A stretch of DNA of 64,000 bases. Origin: Actinomycetota bacterium (GTDB lineage: Bacteria; Actinomycetota; Thermoleophilia; Solirubrobacterales; Solirubrobacteraceae). Each line of letters begins with the position of its first letter. Position 1 is the stretch's first letter. The notes under the pieces were generated by a model. It was not told where the DNA came from. It saw only the letters and a program-made list of their open reading frames with translations, and searched no databases. Where the stretch lies: contig VAYS01000002.1 in assembly GCA_005883215.1 (NCBI GenBank), positions 62,001-126,000 on the forward strand. The letters are read 5' to 3'. Positions 30,168 through 38,879 of this stretch are shown here, piece by piece. The position numbers were made by a program, and so were the translations under genes.

Positions 30168-30192
30168 GTCCAGGCGAATTCGGGGTCAACGC

Positions 30193-30220
30193 TTGAACGC
30201 GGGCGGTGAAGAGGTATATT
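30193..30220 (+). promoter_or_regulatory. Promoter of mihF
   Basis: TTGAAC (30193-30198) and TATATT (30215-30220) with a 16-base spacer: the best housekeeping-type promoter in the window. The predicted start is near 30227, leaving at most a few bases before the ATG at 30233. Confidence 0.7.
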
Positions 30221-30232
30221 CGCCGCCGCCGC

Positions 30233-30577
30233 ATGACGTCCGCCAGCGACACGCTTGCCAAGCAGTCGGCCACAGCCCCGGAGCGGTCGCTCAACCAGCG
30301 GCTCGACGCGCTGGAGCGGGCCAACCGCATCCGCACCCGCCGGGCGCAGCTCAAGCGCGACCTCAAGGCGGGCCGCTACTCGATTCACCAGCTGCTGCTC
30401 GAGCCGCCCGAATTCGTCGAGACGGCCAAGGTCTTCGACATGCTGCTGGCGGTGCCCAAGTACGGCCGCGTGAAGGTCAACAAGATCCTCGCGCAGTGCC
30501 GGATCTCCCCCAGCAAGACGATCGGCGGCCTGTCCGAGCGCCAGCGCGGCGAGCTGGTCTCCCTGCTGCGGCGCTAG
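30233..30577 (+). CDS. mihF: Actinobacterial integration host factor (mIHF)
   Basis: Nucleoid-associated DNA-bending protein found in actinobacteria and unrelated to the proteobacterial IHF. It is 114 residues long: a basic N-terminal helix (RSLNQRLDALERANRIRTRRAQLKRDLKAG, quoted only as RANRIRTRRAQLKRDLKAG), then a helix-two-turn-helix-like region (LLAVPKYGRVKVNKILAQCRI, quoted in part as VPKYGRVKVNKIL). The frame extends upstream to a GTG at 30206, but the promoter places the transcript start after that codon, so the ATG at 30233 is used. It lies directly before gmk and rpoZ, the usual actinobacterial order. Confidence 0.92.
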   Translation: MTSASDTLAKQSATAPERSLNQRLDALERANRIRTRRAQLKRDLKAGRYSIHQLLLEPPEFVETAKVFDMLLAVPKYGRVKVNKILAQCRISPSKTIGGLSERQRGELVSLLRR

Positions 30578-30620
30578 GCCCGCGTCCCGATCCGCGGCCG
30601 GCGGTCGGTCAGGTGCGACG

Positions 30621-31187
30621 GTGGCGGCACGCGTATTCGTGATCACCGGCCCCTCGGGGGTGGGCAAGGGCACGCTCATCCGGGCGCTGCTCGAGCGGGT
30701 GCCCGAGCTCGAGCTATCGGTTTCGGCTACCACCCGCCCGCCGCGGCCGGGGGAGCGCGACGGCGTCGACTACCACTTCCTCTCTGACGCCGAGTTTGAC
30801 CGCCGGGTCGGGGCGGGCGAGTTCGTCGAGCACGCCGACTACGCGCGCCATCGCTACGGGACCCTGCGCTCGGAGCTCGAGCGGCGGGTGGGCGCCGGCG
30901 CGCCGGTGGTGCTCGAGATCGAAGTCCAGGGCGCCCGTCAGGTTCGCGAGGCGATGCCCGAGTCGGTCCAGGTGTTCATCGCCCCGCCCGCGCCCGAGGC
31001 GCTGCGCGAGCGACTGCTAAAGCGGGGCACCGATGACCCGGCCACGGTTGAGGCCCGCCTCGAGGTGGCCCGCGGCGAGCTGCGAGCCCGGGACGAGTTC
31101 CCCCACGTGGTGGTAAACGATCGCCTGGATCGCGCGGTCGACGAGCTCGAGGCGCTCGTCCGGCGCGAGCTGGTGCCCGCCGCCTGA
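30621..31187 (+). CDS. gmk: Guanylate kinase
   Basis: Phosphorylates GMP to GDP with ATP. It is 188 residues long with the P-loop GPSGVGKGT near residue 10, the GMP-binding SATTRPPRPGERDGVDYHF, and EIEVQGARQV. The GTG start lies 43 bases after mihF. The stop is 72 bases before rpoZ, which has its own -10 element. It forms part of the mihF-gmk-rpoZ-coaBC group. Confidence 0.94.
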   Translation: MAARVFVITGPSGVGKGTLIRALLERVPELELSVSATTRPPRPGERDGVDYHFLSDAEFDRRVGAGEFVEHADYARHRYGTLRSELERRVGAGAPVVLEIEVQGARQVREAMPESVQVFIAPPAPEALRERLLKRGTDDPATVEARLEVARGELRARDEFPHVVVNDRLDRAVDELEALVRRELVPAA

Positions 31188-31221
31188 CAGACCCCGCCCA
31201 AGGACCGGGTCAGCGGCCCGA

Positions 31222-31227
31222 TAGACT
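31222..31227 (+). promoter_or_regulatory. -10 element upstream of rpoZ
   Basis: TAGACT lies 32 bases before the rpoZ GTG, leaving room for a short leader with the AGGAAGG ribosome site. The -35 region is not recognisable. Confidence 0.4.
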
Positions 31228-31259
31228 GGCCCTCAGGAAGCGACAGGAAGGCCTGCCCG

Positions 31260-31487
31260 GTGATCTCCCCCCGCATCGACGTACTGCTCGAGCACGTCGA
31301 CTCCAACTACGCCAGCGTGATCGTGGCCGCCAAGCGCGCGCGCCAGATCAACTCCTACTACCACAACCTCGGCGAGGGGACGTTCGACGAGTTCCCGCCG
31401 CCGATGATCGAGACGGGGTCCAAGAACTACCTGACGATCGCCCTGGAAGAGGTCGCCGCCGGCAAGCTCAAGTACCACTACCGCTGA
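31260..31487 (+). CDS. rpoZ: RNA polymerase omega subunit
   Basis: Small subunit that helps fold and assemble beta-prime into RNA polymerase. It is 75 residues, short but typical for actinobacteria: RIDVLLEHVDSNYASVIVAAKRARQIN (in part SNYASVIVAAKRARQIN) followed by the KNYLTIALEEVAAGKLKY helix. It starts with GTG, with AGGAAGG about 10 bases upstream. coaBC follows 37 bases later. Confidence 0.93.
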   Translation: MISPRIDVLLEHVDSNYASVIVAAKRARQINSYYHNLGEGTFDEFPPPMIETGSKNYLTIALEEVAAGKLKYHYR

Positions 31488-31524
31488 CCGGCGGGCCGGG
31501 GCTCGAGCCGGCGGAGGAGCGCAC

Positions 31525-32787
31525 ATGGCCAGGCTGCTGTTGGGCGTCAGCGGGGGGATCGCCGCCTACAAGGCGCTCGAGCTGATCCGGCTGGCCACCG
31601 GGGCCGGCCACGCGGTGCGCGTCATCCAGACCCCGACCAGCCAGCGCTTCGTCGGGGCCGCCTCGTTTGCCGCCCTGACCGGCGCCCCGGTGCTCGCCGA
31701 CGAGTTCGAGCGCGACCCGGCGCGCGGCGCGTTCCCCGACCAGCTCGCGCCCACGCATGACCCCTACAGCCACCTGGAGCTGGTCCGCAACGCCGACGTC
31801 TTCCTGATCGCGCCGGCGTCGGCCAACACCCTGGCTCGCCTGGCCCATGGCCTGGCCGACAACCTGCTCTGCAGCGCCGCGCTGGCCGCGACCTGCCCGG
31901 TGCTCGTCGCCCCGGCCATGAACAACCACATGTACGAGCACCCGGCCACCCAGGCCAACCTCGACCGCCTGCGCGAGCGGGGCGTGGGGGTCGTGGAGCC
32001 GGGGACCGGGCGACTGGCCTCGCGCGAGGAGTGGGGGGTGGGGCGACTCGCCGATCCGGTCGAGCTGCTCGCCGCGTGCGAAGCCGTCCTGGCCCCCGGT
32101 CCCGAGGGCGGGTGGTGGAGCGGGCGACGCGTCCTGGTCAGCGCCGGCGGCACCCGTGAGCCGATCGACACCGTGCGCTACGTGGGCAATCGCTCGTCGG
32201 GCCGGATGGGACTGGCGCTGGCCGAGGCCGCGGCGCGGCGGGGAGCCGAGGTGACGGTGGTGTGCGCCAACGTCTCGCTGCCCCGCCCCCCGGGGATCCG
32301 CTACCGGGACGTCGGTACCGCCGCCGAGCTGCACGAGGTCTGCGCGCGGGAATTTGCCCGCTGCCACGTGCTGCTGATGACCGCCGCGGTGGCCGACTTT
32401 CGCCCCGCCCGACCCCAGGGGGAGAAGATCCGCAAGGCCGACCGCGGCGGCCTGGAGCTCGCGCTGGAGCCGTCCATCGACGTGCTGTGCGCGCTGGCCG
32501 CCGAGCGCACCGACGCTCAGGTGCTGGTGGGGTTCGCCGCCGAGGACGGGGCGCAGGCGCTCGAGCACGCCCGCGAAAAGCTCCGGGCCAAACGCCTCGA
32601 CGCGGTCGTCCTCAACGACGTCTCCCGTGCCGATATCGCCTTCGACGCCCCGGACAACGAGGTGCTGATCGTCACCGAGGGCGGAGAGCGCCACGTGCCC
32701 CGGGCGTCCAAGCCGCTGGTCGCCGAGGCGATCCTCGACGCGGTGGCCGACCTGCGCCCGCGCCCCGCCGCCGCGGCCCGCCCCTGA
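31525..32787 (+). CDS. coaBC: Bifunctional phosphopantothenoylcysteine decarboxylase / phosphopantothenate-cysteine ligase
   Basis: Two consecutive steps of coenzyme A synthesis. The N-terminal CoaC flavodomain begins LLLGVSGGIAAYKALEL, with catalytic-type HDPYSHLEL and PAMNNHMYEHPA. The C-terminal CoaB ligase starts at VLVSAGGTREPIDTVRYVGN and has the EKIRKAD lysine motif and the VLNDVSRADIAF region. At 420 residues it is standard. A good ribosome site (GGAGGAG) precedes the ATG. Confidence 0.95.
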   Translation: MARLLLGVSGGIAAYKALELIRLATGAGHAVRVIQTPTSQRFVGAASFAALTGAPVLADEFERDPARGAFPDQLAPTHDPYSHLELVRNADVFLIAPASANTLARLAHGLADNLLCSAALAATCPVLVAPAMNNHMYEHPATQANLDRLRERGVGVVEPGTGRLASREEWGVGRLADPVELLAACEAVLAPGPEGGWWSGRRVLVSAGGTREPIDTVRYVGNRSSGRMGLALAEAAARRGAEVTVVCANVSLPRPPGIRYRDVGTAAELHEVCAREFARCHVLLMTAAVADFRPARPQGEKIRKADRGGLELALEPSIDVLCALAAERTDAQVLVGFAAEDGAQALEHAREKLRAKRLDAVVLNDVSRADIAFDAPDNEVLIVTEGGERHVPRASKPLVAEAILDAVADLRPRPAAAARP

Positions 32788-32857
32788 CCTCCAACCGCGG
32801 CGCTCGCAGGAGCGCTTGCGGGGCCCTCCAGGCGTCGCTTGGACGCCGGTCCGGTGC

Positions 32858-32863
32858 TATGCT
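32858..32863 (+). promoter_or_regulatory. -10 element of the rimP-nusA-infB operon promoter
   Basis: TATGCT at 32858-32863 would start transcription near 32870, giving a ~95-base leader with two hairpins before rimP. A TTGGAC at 32839-32844 lies only 13 bases upstream, so the -35 assignment is doubtful. Confidence 0.45.
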
Positions 32864-32910
32864 CGCGCTACAGCTTTCCGAGCCGGCGCCCCGCGCCGGT
32901 GGCCGTACCG

Positions 32911-32936
32911 GAAGTGGGCGCACGCCCGCTTCTTTT
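32911..32936 (+). terminator. Intrinsic terminator or attenuator in the rimP leader
   Basis: GAAGTGGGCG and CGCCCGCTTC form a 9-10-bp stem followed directly by TTTTT, the only classical terminator seen in the window. It sits between the putative promoter and rimP. Just upstream (32884-32900) is a second GC hairpin, CCGGCGC/GCGCCGG, whose 3' arm can alternatively pair with ACCGG at 32907-32911. It could end coaBC readthrough or attenuate the operon. Confidence 0.65.
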
Positions 32937-32962
32937 TCGTTAGGAGATCGCACATCGCAGTC

Positions 32963-33397
32963 ATGAGGGCACTACAGAGCGACATCGAGCAGCAGCTTGC
33001 TGGCGCCGAGCCCGAGGTGGAGGTCCTGCTCGTGGAGGTGGCCGGCGGCTCGGTGCTGCGGGTGTTCATCGACCACCCCGACGGCGTCACCCTCGGCCTG
33101 TGCGAGCGCGTGAGCCACGCGCTCGCCCCCCTGCGCGAGGACTACTCGCTCGAGGTCTCCTCGCCGGGTCTGGAGCGTCCGCTGACCAAGCCGGACCACT
33201 TTCGCCGCTTCGTCGGCAGACGGGCGCGGGTGCGCACGCGCGACCCGCACCCCGCGGGTCGCCCCGAGCAGTCGCGGCGTAGCTTCACCGGAGAGCTAGT
33301 CGGCGCCTCTGATCGGGAGGTCACCCTCGCCGCGGACGGGGCGATGATCGCCATCCCCTACGCGGCCATCCATCGATCCCACCTCATGGAGGAGTAG
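32963..33397 (+). CDS. rimP: Ribosome maturation factor RimP
   Basis: Needed for 30S subunit maturation, binding ribosomal protein S12. It is 144 residues: the N-terminal alpha/beta domain includes VEVLLVEVAGGSVLRVFID and YSLEVSSPGLERPL (the family signature), and the C-terminal SH3-like barrel ends with IPYAAIHRSHL. A frame opens upstream at 32816, but those residues span the terminator, so the ATG at 32963 is used. nusA follows after 4 bases. Confidence 0.93.
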   Translation: MRALQSDIEQQLAGAEPEVEVLLVEVAGGSVLRVFIDHPDGVTLGLCERVSHALAPLREDYSLEVSSPGLERPLTKPDHFRRFVGRRARVRTRDPHPAGRPEQSRRSFTGELVGASDREVTLAADGAMIAIPYAAIHRSHLMEE

Positions 33398-33401
33398 CCG
33401 G

Positions 33402-34925
33402 ATGTCACGCGAGATCCTGGATGCCATGCACGCGCTGGCGCGCGAGAAGGGCATCGAGTCCGAGAAGCTGATGGTGGCGCTCGAGGACGCGCTGCTCTCG
33501 GCGTACAAGAAGCAGCCCGGCGCCGCGAAGTACGCTCGCGTGGAGATCGACCGCGAGACCGCCGACTTCCGCGTCATCGAGCTCATCATCCCCGAGCGCC
33601 TGGAGGCTCACCTGATCGTCGAGACGATCGACGAGGGCACCACCATCGACCCGGAGACGGGGGAGATGCGCGAGCCCGAGGAGCCCGAGATCGACCCCAA
33701 GAAGTTCGAGCAGTACCGAGACCAGATCGACGAGCGCGACGTCACCCCCGACGACTTCGGGCGAATCGCCGCCCAGACCGCCAAGCAGGTGATCCTGCAG
33801 CGGATTCGCGAGGCCGAGCGGGACATGATGTACGAGGAGTACCGCGATCGCGTGGGCGAGCTGATCACCGGCATCGTCCAGCAGTCAGACTCGCGCTACA
33901 CGCTGGTGCAGTTGCGCGAGCGGGTCGAGGCGCTGTTGCCCAAGTCCGAGCAGGTGGACGGCGAGCGCTATGACCACTCCCAGCGCATCAAGGCGGTGAT
34001 CAAGGAGGTGTCCCCGTCGACCAAGGGGCCGAGCATCATCGTCTCCCGCCGGGACCCCGAGCTGATCAAGAAGCTGTTCGAGCTGGAGGTTCCGGAGATC
34101 GCCGACCACCTGGTGGAGATCGCCAACGTGGCTCGGGAGCCCGGCTACCGCTCCAAGATCGCCGTGGTCTCCCACGCCGACGGCGTGGACCCGGTGGGCG
34201 CCTGCGTCGGCCCCCGGGGCTCACGGGTGCGCATGGTGGTCAGCGAGCTGCGCGGCGAGAAGATCGACATCATCCCCTACAACGACGAGCCCGCCCGCTT
34301 CGTGGCCAAGGCGCTCTCGCCGGCCCGGGTGCGCGAGGTGCTGGTGGACGACGACGCCAAACAGGCGACGGTGATCGTCCCCGACGACCAGCTGTCGCTG
34401 GCCATCGGGCGCGAAGGCCAGAACGCACGGCTCGCCGCGCGCCTGACCGGCTGGCGGGTGGACATCAAGTCCGAGACCGAGTTCGCCGCCGAGGAGGCCG
34501 AGCACGGCTACGAGGAGGAAGAGATCCAGGGCCGCTGCGCGGCCATTCTCTCCAACGGCCGGCGCTGCCCCAACGCCTCGCTTCCCGGCTCGCGCTACTG
34601 CGGGCTCGAGGCCCACCAAGCGCTCGAGCACGTGGCCTCGGACGAGGTGACCGCCGTGTCGGGCTCCTCCGACGGCGGCGCAGGCGCCGAGGAGCCCGCT
34701 GGCCCCAGCGTCGAGGCCGCCGCGCCAAGCGCGCACACCGACGGCCAGGACACCGCCTCCGAGGCCCCCCGGGAGTCCGCGCCGGGGGAGGAGGACCAGC
34801 CGGCGCCCCCCGCGGGGGACCTGGAACCCTCGCCCGAGGCGGCGGAGCCCACCGGCACCGCCGAGGACCAGCCCCAGGAGCCGGCCCCGGCGGCGCCCCC
34901 GGTGGCTCAGGAGCATCGGCCATAG
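33402..34925 (+). CDS. nusA: Transcription termination/antitermination factor NusA with an extra Cys/His motif
   Basis: RNA-polymerase-bound factor controlling pausing, termination and rRNA antitermination. The order is N-terminal domain ([18 protein letters not shown]), S1 domain (~130-200), and two KH domains including [11 protein letters not shown] and [14 protein letters not shown] (ending ~365). It lacks acidic repeats of the E. coli type. Instead it has a cysteine cluster, C379, C389, C400 and H405 (C-x9-C-x10-C-x4-H), that may bind zinc, then a ~100-residue acidic low-complexity tail. Its TAG overlaps the apparent ylxR start. Confidence 0.93.
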   Translation: MSREILDAMHALAREKGIESEKLMVALEDALLSAYKKQPGAAKYARVEIDRETADFRVIELIIPERLEAHLIVETIDEGTTIDPETGEMREPEEPEIDPKKFEQYRDQIDERDVTPDDFGRIAAQTAKQVILQRIREAERDMMYEEYRDRVGELITGIVQQSDSRYTLVQLRERVEALLPKSEQVDGERYDHSQRIKAVIKEVSPSTKGPSIIVSRRDPELIKKLFELEVPEIADHLVEIANVAREPGYRSKIAVVSHADGVDPVGACVGPRGSRVRMVVSELRGEKIDIIPYNDEPARFVAKALSPARVREVLVDDDAKQATVIVPDDQLSLAIGREGQNARLAARLTGWRVDIKSETEFAAEEAEHGYEEEEIQGRCAAILSNGRRCPNASLPGSRYCGLEAHQALEHVASDEVTAVSGSSDGGAGAEEPAGPSVEAAAPSAHTDGQDTASEAPRESAPGEEDQPAPPAGDLEPSPEAAEPTGTAEDQPQEPAPAAPPVAQEHRP

Positions 34926-35170
34926 CCGGGCACGAGCCGCGGCGCCGGTGCGCCGGATGCGGGCGATCAGCGCCCAAGGGCGCGCTCCTGCGTCTGGCCC
35001 TGGACGGTGACCGGGTGGTGCTCGATCGGGCGGCCCGGCGTCCCGGCCGCGGCGTCTACGTGTGCTCGGCGGGGCCCTGCCTGGAGAAAGCCGTCCGCGG
35101 TGGCGGGCTGGTCCGGGGCTTTCGCCGCGCGGTGAAGCTGCAACCCGAGAGCCTAGAATCGAACGTCTGA
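34922..35170 (+). CDS. ylxR: YlxR-family RNA-binding protein with no canonical start codon
   Basis: An ~82-residue reading frame between nusA and infB, the conserved place for ylxR. It shows the family pattern: RRRCAGCGRSAPKGALLRL, then GDRVVLDRAARRPGRGVYVC, a CLEKA motif and GLVRGFRRAV. No ATG, GTG, TTG or CTG precedes the conserved core in this frame for over 300 bases. The best candidate is ATA at 34922, overlapping the nusA TAG (ATAG) in the position where ATGA would be expected. Otherwise a base error or entry by frameshifting from nusA is needed. Its stop overlaps the infB ATG (TGATG). Confidence 0.82.
   Translation: MAGHEPRRRCAGCGRSAPKGALLRLALDGDRVVLDRAARRPGRGVYVCSAGPCLEKAVRGGGLVRGFRRAVKLQPESLESNV
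35154..35159 (+). promoter_or_regulatory. Possible internal promoter -10 before infB
   Basis: TAGAAT inside the end of ylxR, 10 bases before the infB ATG. No -35 box is visible. It may give infB some independent transcription. Confidence 0.3.
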
Positions 35171-37449
35171 TGGCCAAGCGACGCGTCCACGAGATCGCCA
35201 AGGAACAGGGCATTTCCAGCAAGGAGTTGCTCGAGCGCCTGCGCGCCGCCGGCCTGGAGGTCAAGGCGGCCGCCTCGAGCGTGGAAGAGAGCGCCGCGCT
35301 GGAGGCGCTGAGCGGCAACGGCGCCGCCCCCAACGGTGCCCCCGCCGAGGCGGCGGAGCCCTCCGCCGCCTCGGAGTCCGGAGCGCCCCAGGGCGACGGC
35401 GGGACCCCGTCCGCGGACCCGGCGCCCCGGCAGCGACCGACCCGTGAGGCGGCGGGCGAGTCCACCCCCCGCCAGCGGCCCACGCGTGACTCGCGCACCG
35501 GCGAGCGCATGCCCGGCGGGATCGGCCCCGGCGGCCGGCGCCGCGTGGTGATCGACTCGCAGGCCTCGCGCCGGCAGCCCAGCGGCCCGCCGGCGCCCCA
35601 GCGCCGGCCGCCCCGTCGGGGGGGTCGGCGCCGGCGCGGAACCTACGACGACACGATCGCTCCCCTGGACACCAGCGCCCAGGAGGCAGTCGACCTCATC
35701 CGCATCAACTCGGGCTCGACCGTCAAGGACGTGGCCGAGTACTTCGGCGTCCCCGTGCCCGAGGTGATCAAGAAGCTGATGGGCCTGGGCGAGATGGCCA
35801 CCCTGACCCAGACGCTGACCGACGACGCCATCCAGGTTCTCGCGGACGAGTTCAAGAAGGAGATCGAGATCGTCCACGCCGCCGACGAGGTCGAGGCCGA
35901 GCCGGTGTTCGAGGACGCCGACGAGGAGCTGGTCGACCGGCCCCCCGTGGTCACGATCATGGGGCACGTGGACCACGGCAAGACCTCGCTGCTGGACGCC
36001 ATCCGCGAGACCGAGGTCGCGGCCGGCGAGGCGGGGGGCATCACCCAGCACATCGGCGCCTACCAGGTCCACCACGATGGCAAGCTCATCACCTTCCTGG
36101 ACACGCCCGGTCACGAGGCGTTCACCGCCATGCGGGCCCGCGGCGCCCGGGTGACCGACATCGCGGTGATCGTGGTCGCCGCCGACGACGGCGTAAAGCC
36201 CCAGACCGACGAGGCGATCGACCACGCCCGGGCGGCCGACGTCCCGATCGTGGTGGCGGTCAACAAGATCGACAAGGAGGGCGCCCAGCCCGACCGGGTG
36301 CGCGGCGACCTGGCCCAGCGCGATCTGCAGGCCGCCGACTGGGGAGGCGACACCGAGTTCGTCAACGTGAGCGCCAAGACCAAGGACGGCCTGGGCGGCC
36401 TGCTGGAGACGATCCAGGTGGTGGCCGACCTCGAGGAGCTGCGCGCCAACCGCAACGCCGAGGCCTCCGGCGCGGTGATCGAGTCCAAGCTCGACCCAGG
36501 ACGGGGCCCGGTGGTGACGATCCTCATCCAGCGCGGGACCCTGCACGTGGGCGACGCCCTGGTGGCCGGGTCGCACTTCGGGCGGGTGCGGGCGATGAGC
36601 GACTTCCTGGGCAACCGCGTCAAGGAGGCCGAGCCCGGCGACCCGGTGGAGGTCCTGGGCTTTGACGGCGTGCCCGAGGCGGGGGAGTTCGTGCGGGTGG
36701 TCGTTAACGAGCGCCACGCCCGCCAGCTCGCCGCCGAGCGGGGCGCGCGCCTGAAGACCGAGGCGCTGGCGCGGCGCTCGGGTCGCAAGATGTCGCTCGA
36801 AGACGTGTTCAAGCTCGCCCAGGCGGGCACCGTCAAGGAGCTCAACCTGCTGCTCAAGGCAGACGTTTCGGGCTCGGTGGAGGCGGTCGAGGACGAGATC
36901 GCGCGCCTGCCTCAAGAGGAGGTGGCGGTCAACATCATCCGCCGCGGTGTGGGTGGCATCAACGAGTCCGACGTCATGCTGGCTTCCGCCTCCGACGCGA
37001 TCATCCTGGGCTTTAACGTCCGCCCGGTGGGCGAGGCGCGCCAGGCCGCCGAACGCGAGGGCGTCGAGATCCGCGGCTACTCGGTGATCTACCGAGCGAT
37101 CGAGGACCTCAGGGCGGCCATGCAGGGCATGCTCGAGCCCGAAGAGGTCGAGGAGACCGTCGGTCAGCTCGAGGTGCGTCAGACGTTTCGGGCCTCACGG
37201 GTGGGCACGATCGCCGGCTCCCACGTCACCGACGGCAAGGTCACGCGGGGGGCCAAGATCCGCGTGGTGCGCGACGGAACGGTCATCTACGACACCGTCG
37301 TGGCCAGCCTGCGGCGCTTCAACGACGACGTGCGCGAAGTCAGCGCGGGATACGAGTGCGGCCTGGTGCTGGCCAACTTCCAGGACGTCAAGGAAGGCGA
37401 TGTCCTGGAGGTCTACGAAACCCGCCGGGTCGAGCGCGCGCTGGCCTGA
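35170..37449 (+). CDS. infB: Translation initiation factor IF-2
   Basis: GTPase that brings initiator tRNA to the 30S subunit and promotes subunit joining. It is 759 residues: an IF2_N domain ([20 protein letters not shown]), a low-complexity Pro/Arg/Gly-rich linker (~55-155), a second N-domain ([15 protein letters not shown]), the G domain with [26 protein letters not shown] and NKID, then domains II-IV. An ORF opens upstream at 35062, but the ATG at 35170 matches the family N-terminus and overlaps the ylxR stop. rbfA follows after 65 bases. Confidence 0.95.
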   Translation: MAKRRVHEIAKEQGISSKELLERLRAAGLEVKAAASSVEESAALEALSGNGAAPNGAPAEAAEPSAASESGAPQGDGGTPSADPAPRQRPTREAAGESTPRQRPTRDSRTGERMPGGIGPGGRRRVVIDSQASRRQPSGPPAPQRRPPRRGGRRRRGTYDDTIAPLDTSAQEAVDLIRINSGSTVKDVAEYFGVPVPEVIKKLMGLGEMATLTQTLTDDAIQVLADEFKKEIEIVHAADEVEAEPVFEDADEELVDRPPVVTIMGHVDHGKTSLLDAIRETEVAAGEAGGITQHIGAYQVHHDGKLITFLDTPGHEAFTAMRARGARVTDIAVIVVAADDGVKPQTDEAIDHARAADVPIVVAVNKIDKEGAQPDRVRGDLAQRDLQAADWGGDTEFVNVSAKTKDGLGGLLETIQVVADLEELRANRNAEASGAVIESKLDPGRGPVVTILIQRGTLHVGDALVAGSHFGRVRAMSDFLGNRVKEAEPGDPVEVLGFDGVPEAGEFVRVVVNERHARQLAAERGARLKTEALARRSGRKMSLEDVFKLAQAGTVKELNLLLKADVSGSVEAVEDEIARLPQEEVAVNIIRRGVGGINESDVMLASASDAIILGFNVRPVGEARQAAEREGVEIRGYSVIYRAIEDLRAAMQGMLEPEEVEETVGQLEVRQTFRASRVGTIAGSHVTDGKVTRGAKIRVVRDGTVIYDTVVASLRRFNDDVREVSAGYECGLVLANFQDVKEGDVLEVYETRRVERALA

Positions 37450-37514
37450 GCGCCGCCGGCGGGCGCTGGCCGCTCGGCGTCACCGCCGGTCGGCGCTAGG
37501 GAGCGAGGGGTAGG

Positions 37515-37856
37515 ATGGCCTCTCAGCGCATGCGCCGGGTGGATCAGGCCATCCGCCAGGTGATCAGCGACGCACTGCGCGAGGTCAAGGATCCTCGCGT
37601 GGGATTCGTAACCGTGACCGAGGTCAAGACAAGCCCCGACCTTCGCCACGCCCGCGTGTACGTCAGCGTGCTGGGCGGCGTCCCCGAGCGCGAGGCCACC
37701 CTGGCCGGGCTGCAGAGCGCCCACGGCTACCTCCAGGGGCGCATCGCCGACGAGCTGGCGCTCAAGCACACGCCCGCCCTGCGCTTCGTCTACGACGACA
37801 CCGGCGAGCGGGCCGCCCGTCTGGACGAGCTGATCGAGCGCGAGGCCCAGGAGTGA
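37515..37856 (+). CDS. rbfA: Ribosome-binding factor A
   Basis: KH-fold factor for late 30S maturation and cold adaptation. It is 113 residues with RVDQAIRQVISDALREVKDPR (in part IRQVISDALREVKDPR) and the DDTGERAARLDELI end typical of the family. The ATG is preceded by a purine-rich GGGAGCGAGGGG stretch. Its stop overlaps the nrnA start (GTGA). Confidence 0.93.
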   Translation: MASQRMRRVDQAIRQVISDALREVKDPRVGFVTVTEVKTSPDLRHARVYVSVLGGVPEREATLAGLQSAHGYLQGRIADELALKHTPALRFVYDDTGERAARLDELIEREAQE

Positions 37857-38863
37857 GCACCGAGCCCGACATGTTGGTGGCCCGCGAGCAGGTCCTGGCC
37901 CAGATCCGCGCCGCCGACCGCTTCCTGCTCGCCACCCACGAGCACCCCGACGGTGACGCCTTGGGCTCGCTGGTGGCGATGCACGGCATCCTCAGCGAGC
38001 TGGGCAAGGACTCGATCATGTTCATGTCGGCCGACGAGTTCCCGCTGCCCTACGAGTACCGCTCCTTTCAGCTCGAGGGCATGGTGGGGGTACTGCCCGA
38101 GGACCTGGTGCGACGCACGGTGATCTTCCTGGACTGCGGGAACATCGACCGCAATCCGGCCCAGGAGCTGCTGGCGGGGGTGCATCTGCTGAACATCGAC
38201 CACCACCACGACAACACCCTGTTCGGGACGGTCAACTACGTGGACCCCGACGCCTCGTGCACGGCCGAGCTGGTATGGGACCTGATGCGCGCGCTGGCCG
38301 TGGCCCCCAGCACCGAGGTGGCCGACGCGCTCTATGTCGGGTTGGTCACCGATACCGGCCGCTTCATGTACGAGAACACCGGGCCGCGGGCCCACGTGAT
38401 GGCCGCCGAGCTGATCGAGGCCGGCGTGGACGTGGACGCCATCTATCGCCGTCTGTACGAGGAGATGCCTTTCGCCAAGCTCGCCCTGTTCGCGCGGGCG
38501 CTCGGGCGGGCCGAGCGCTACGACGACGGCCGCCTGACGGTGACCCGCCTGGCGGCGGCCGACTACGCCGCCGCCGGCGCCGAGGAGAGCTACTCGGAGG
38601 GGGTCATCGACCTGCTGCGCGCGGTGCAGGGCACCCGGGTCGCCGTGGTGGTTCGAGACATGCTGGCCGAGGGCAAGCGCGGAGCGCGCAAGGTCTCCCT
38701 GCGGGCCTCCGATGACGAGGTCGACGTATCGGTGATCGCGCGTCTGAAGGGCGGGGGAGGGCACCGGCGGGCCGCGGGCTTCTCGACCGAGCTCAACGAC
38801 GAGGAGCTGGTCGAGTTCCTGCGCGGTCAGGTCGCCGCCCAGCTGGCCGCCACGCCGATCTGA
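37853..38863 (+). CDS. nrnA: DHH/DHHA1 phosphoesterase, NrnA-type oligoribonuclease / pAp phosphatase
   Basis: Degrades short oligoribonucleotides and dephosphorylates pAp. It is 336 residues. The DHH motifs are HEHPDGDALGS (about residue 30), FLDCGN, NIDHHHDN (~115) and TDTGRF; the DHHA1 motif is GGGGHRRAAG near 305. It sits between rbfA and truB, the standard actinobacterial position, with 4-base overlap to rbfA and 16 bases to truB. Confidence 0.92.
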   Translation: MSTEPDMLVAREQVLAQIRAADRFLLATHEHPDGDALGSLVAMHGILSELGKDSIMFMSADEFPLPYEYRSFQLEGMVGVLPEDLVRRTVIFLDCGNIDRNPAQELLAGVHLLNIDHHHDNTLFGTVNYVDPDASCTAELVWDLMRALAVAPSTEVADALYVGLVTDTGRFMYENTGPRAHVMAAELIEAGVDVDAIYRRLYEEMPFAKLALFARALGRAERYDDGRLTVTRLAAADYAAAGAEESYSEGVIDLLRAVQGTRVAVVVRDMLAEGKRGARKVSLRASDDEVDVSVIARLKGGGGHRRAAGFSTELNDEELVEFLRGQVAAQLAATPI

Positions 38864-38879
38864 TCTGGTCGGGGTCGGC

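Noticed and set aside
32816-32962. Longer RimP starting at 32816
   Set aside because: The extension would be translated through a promoter-like element and a T-run terminator and has no family similarity.
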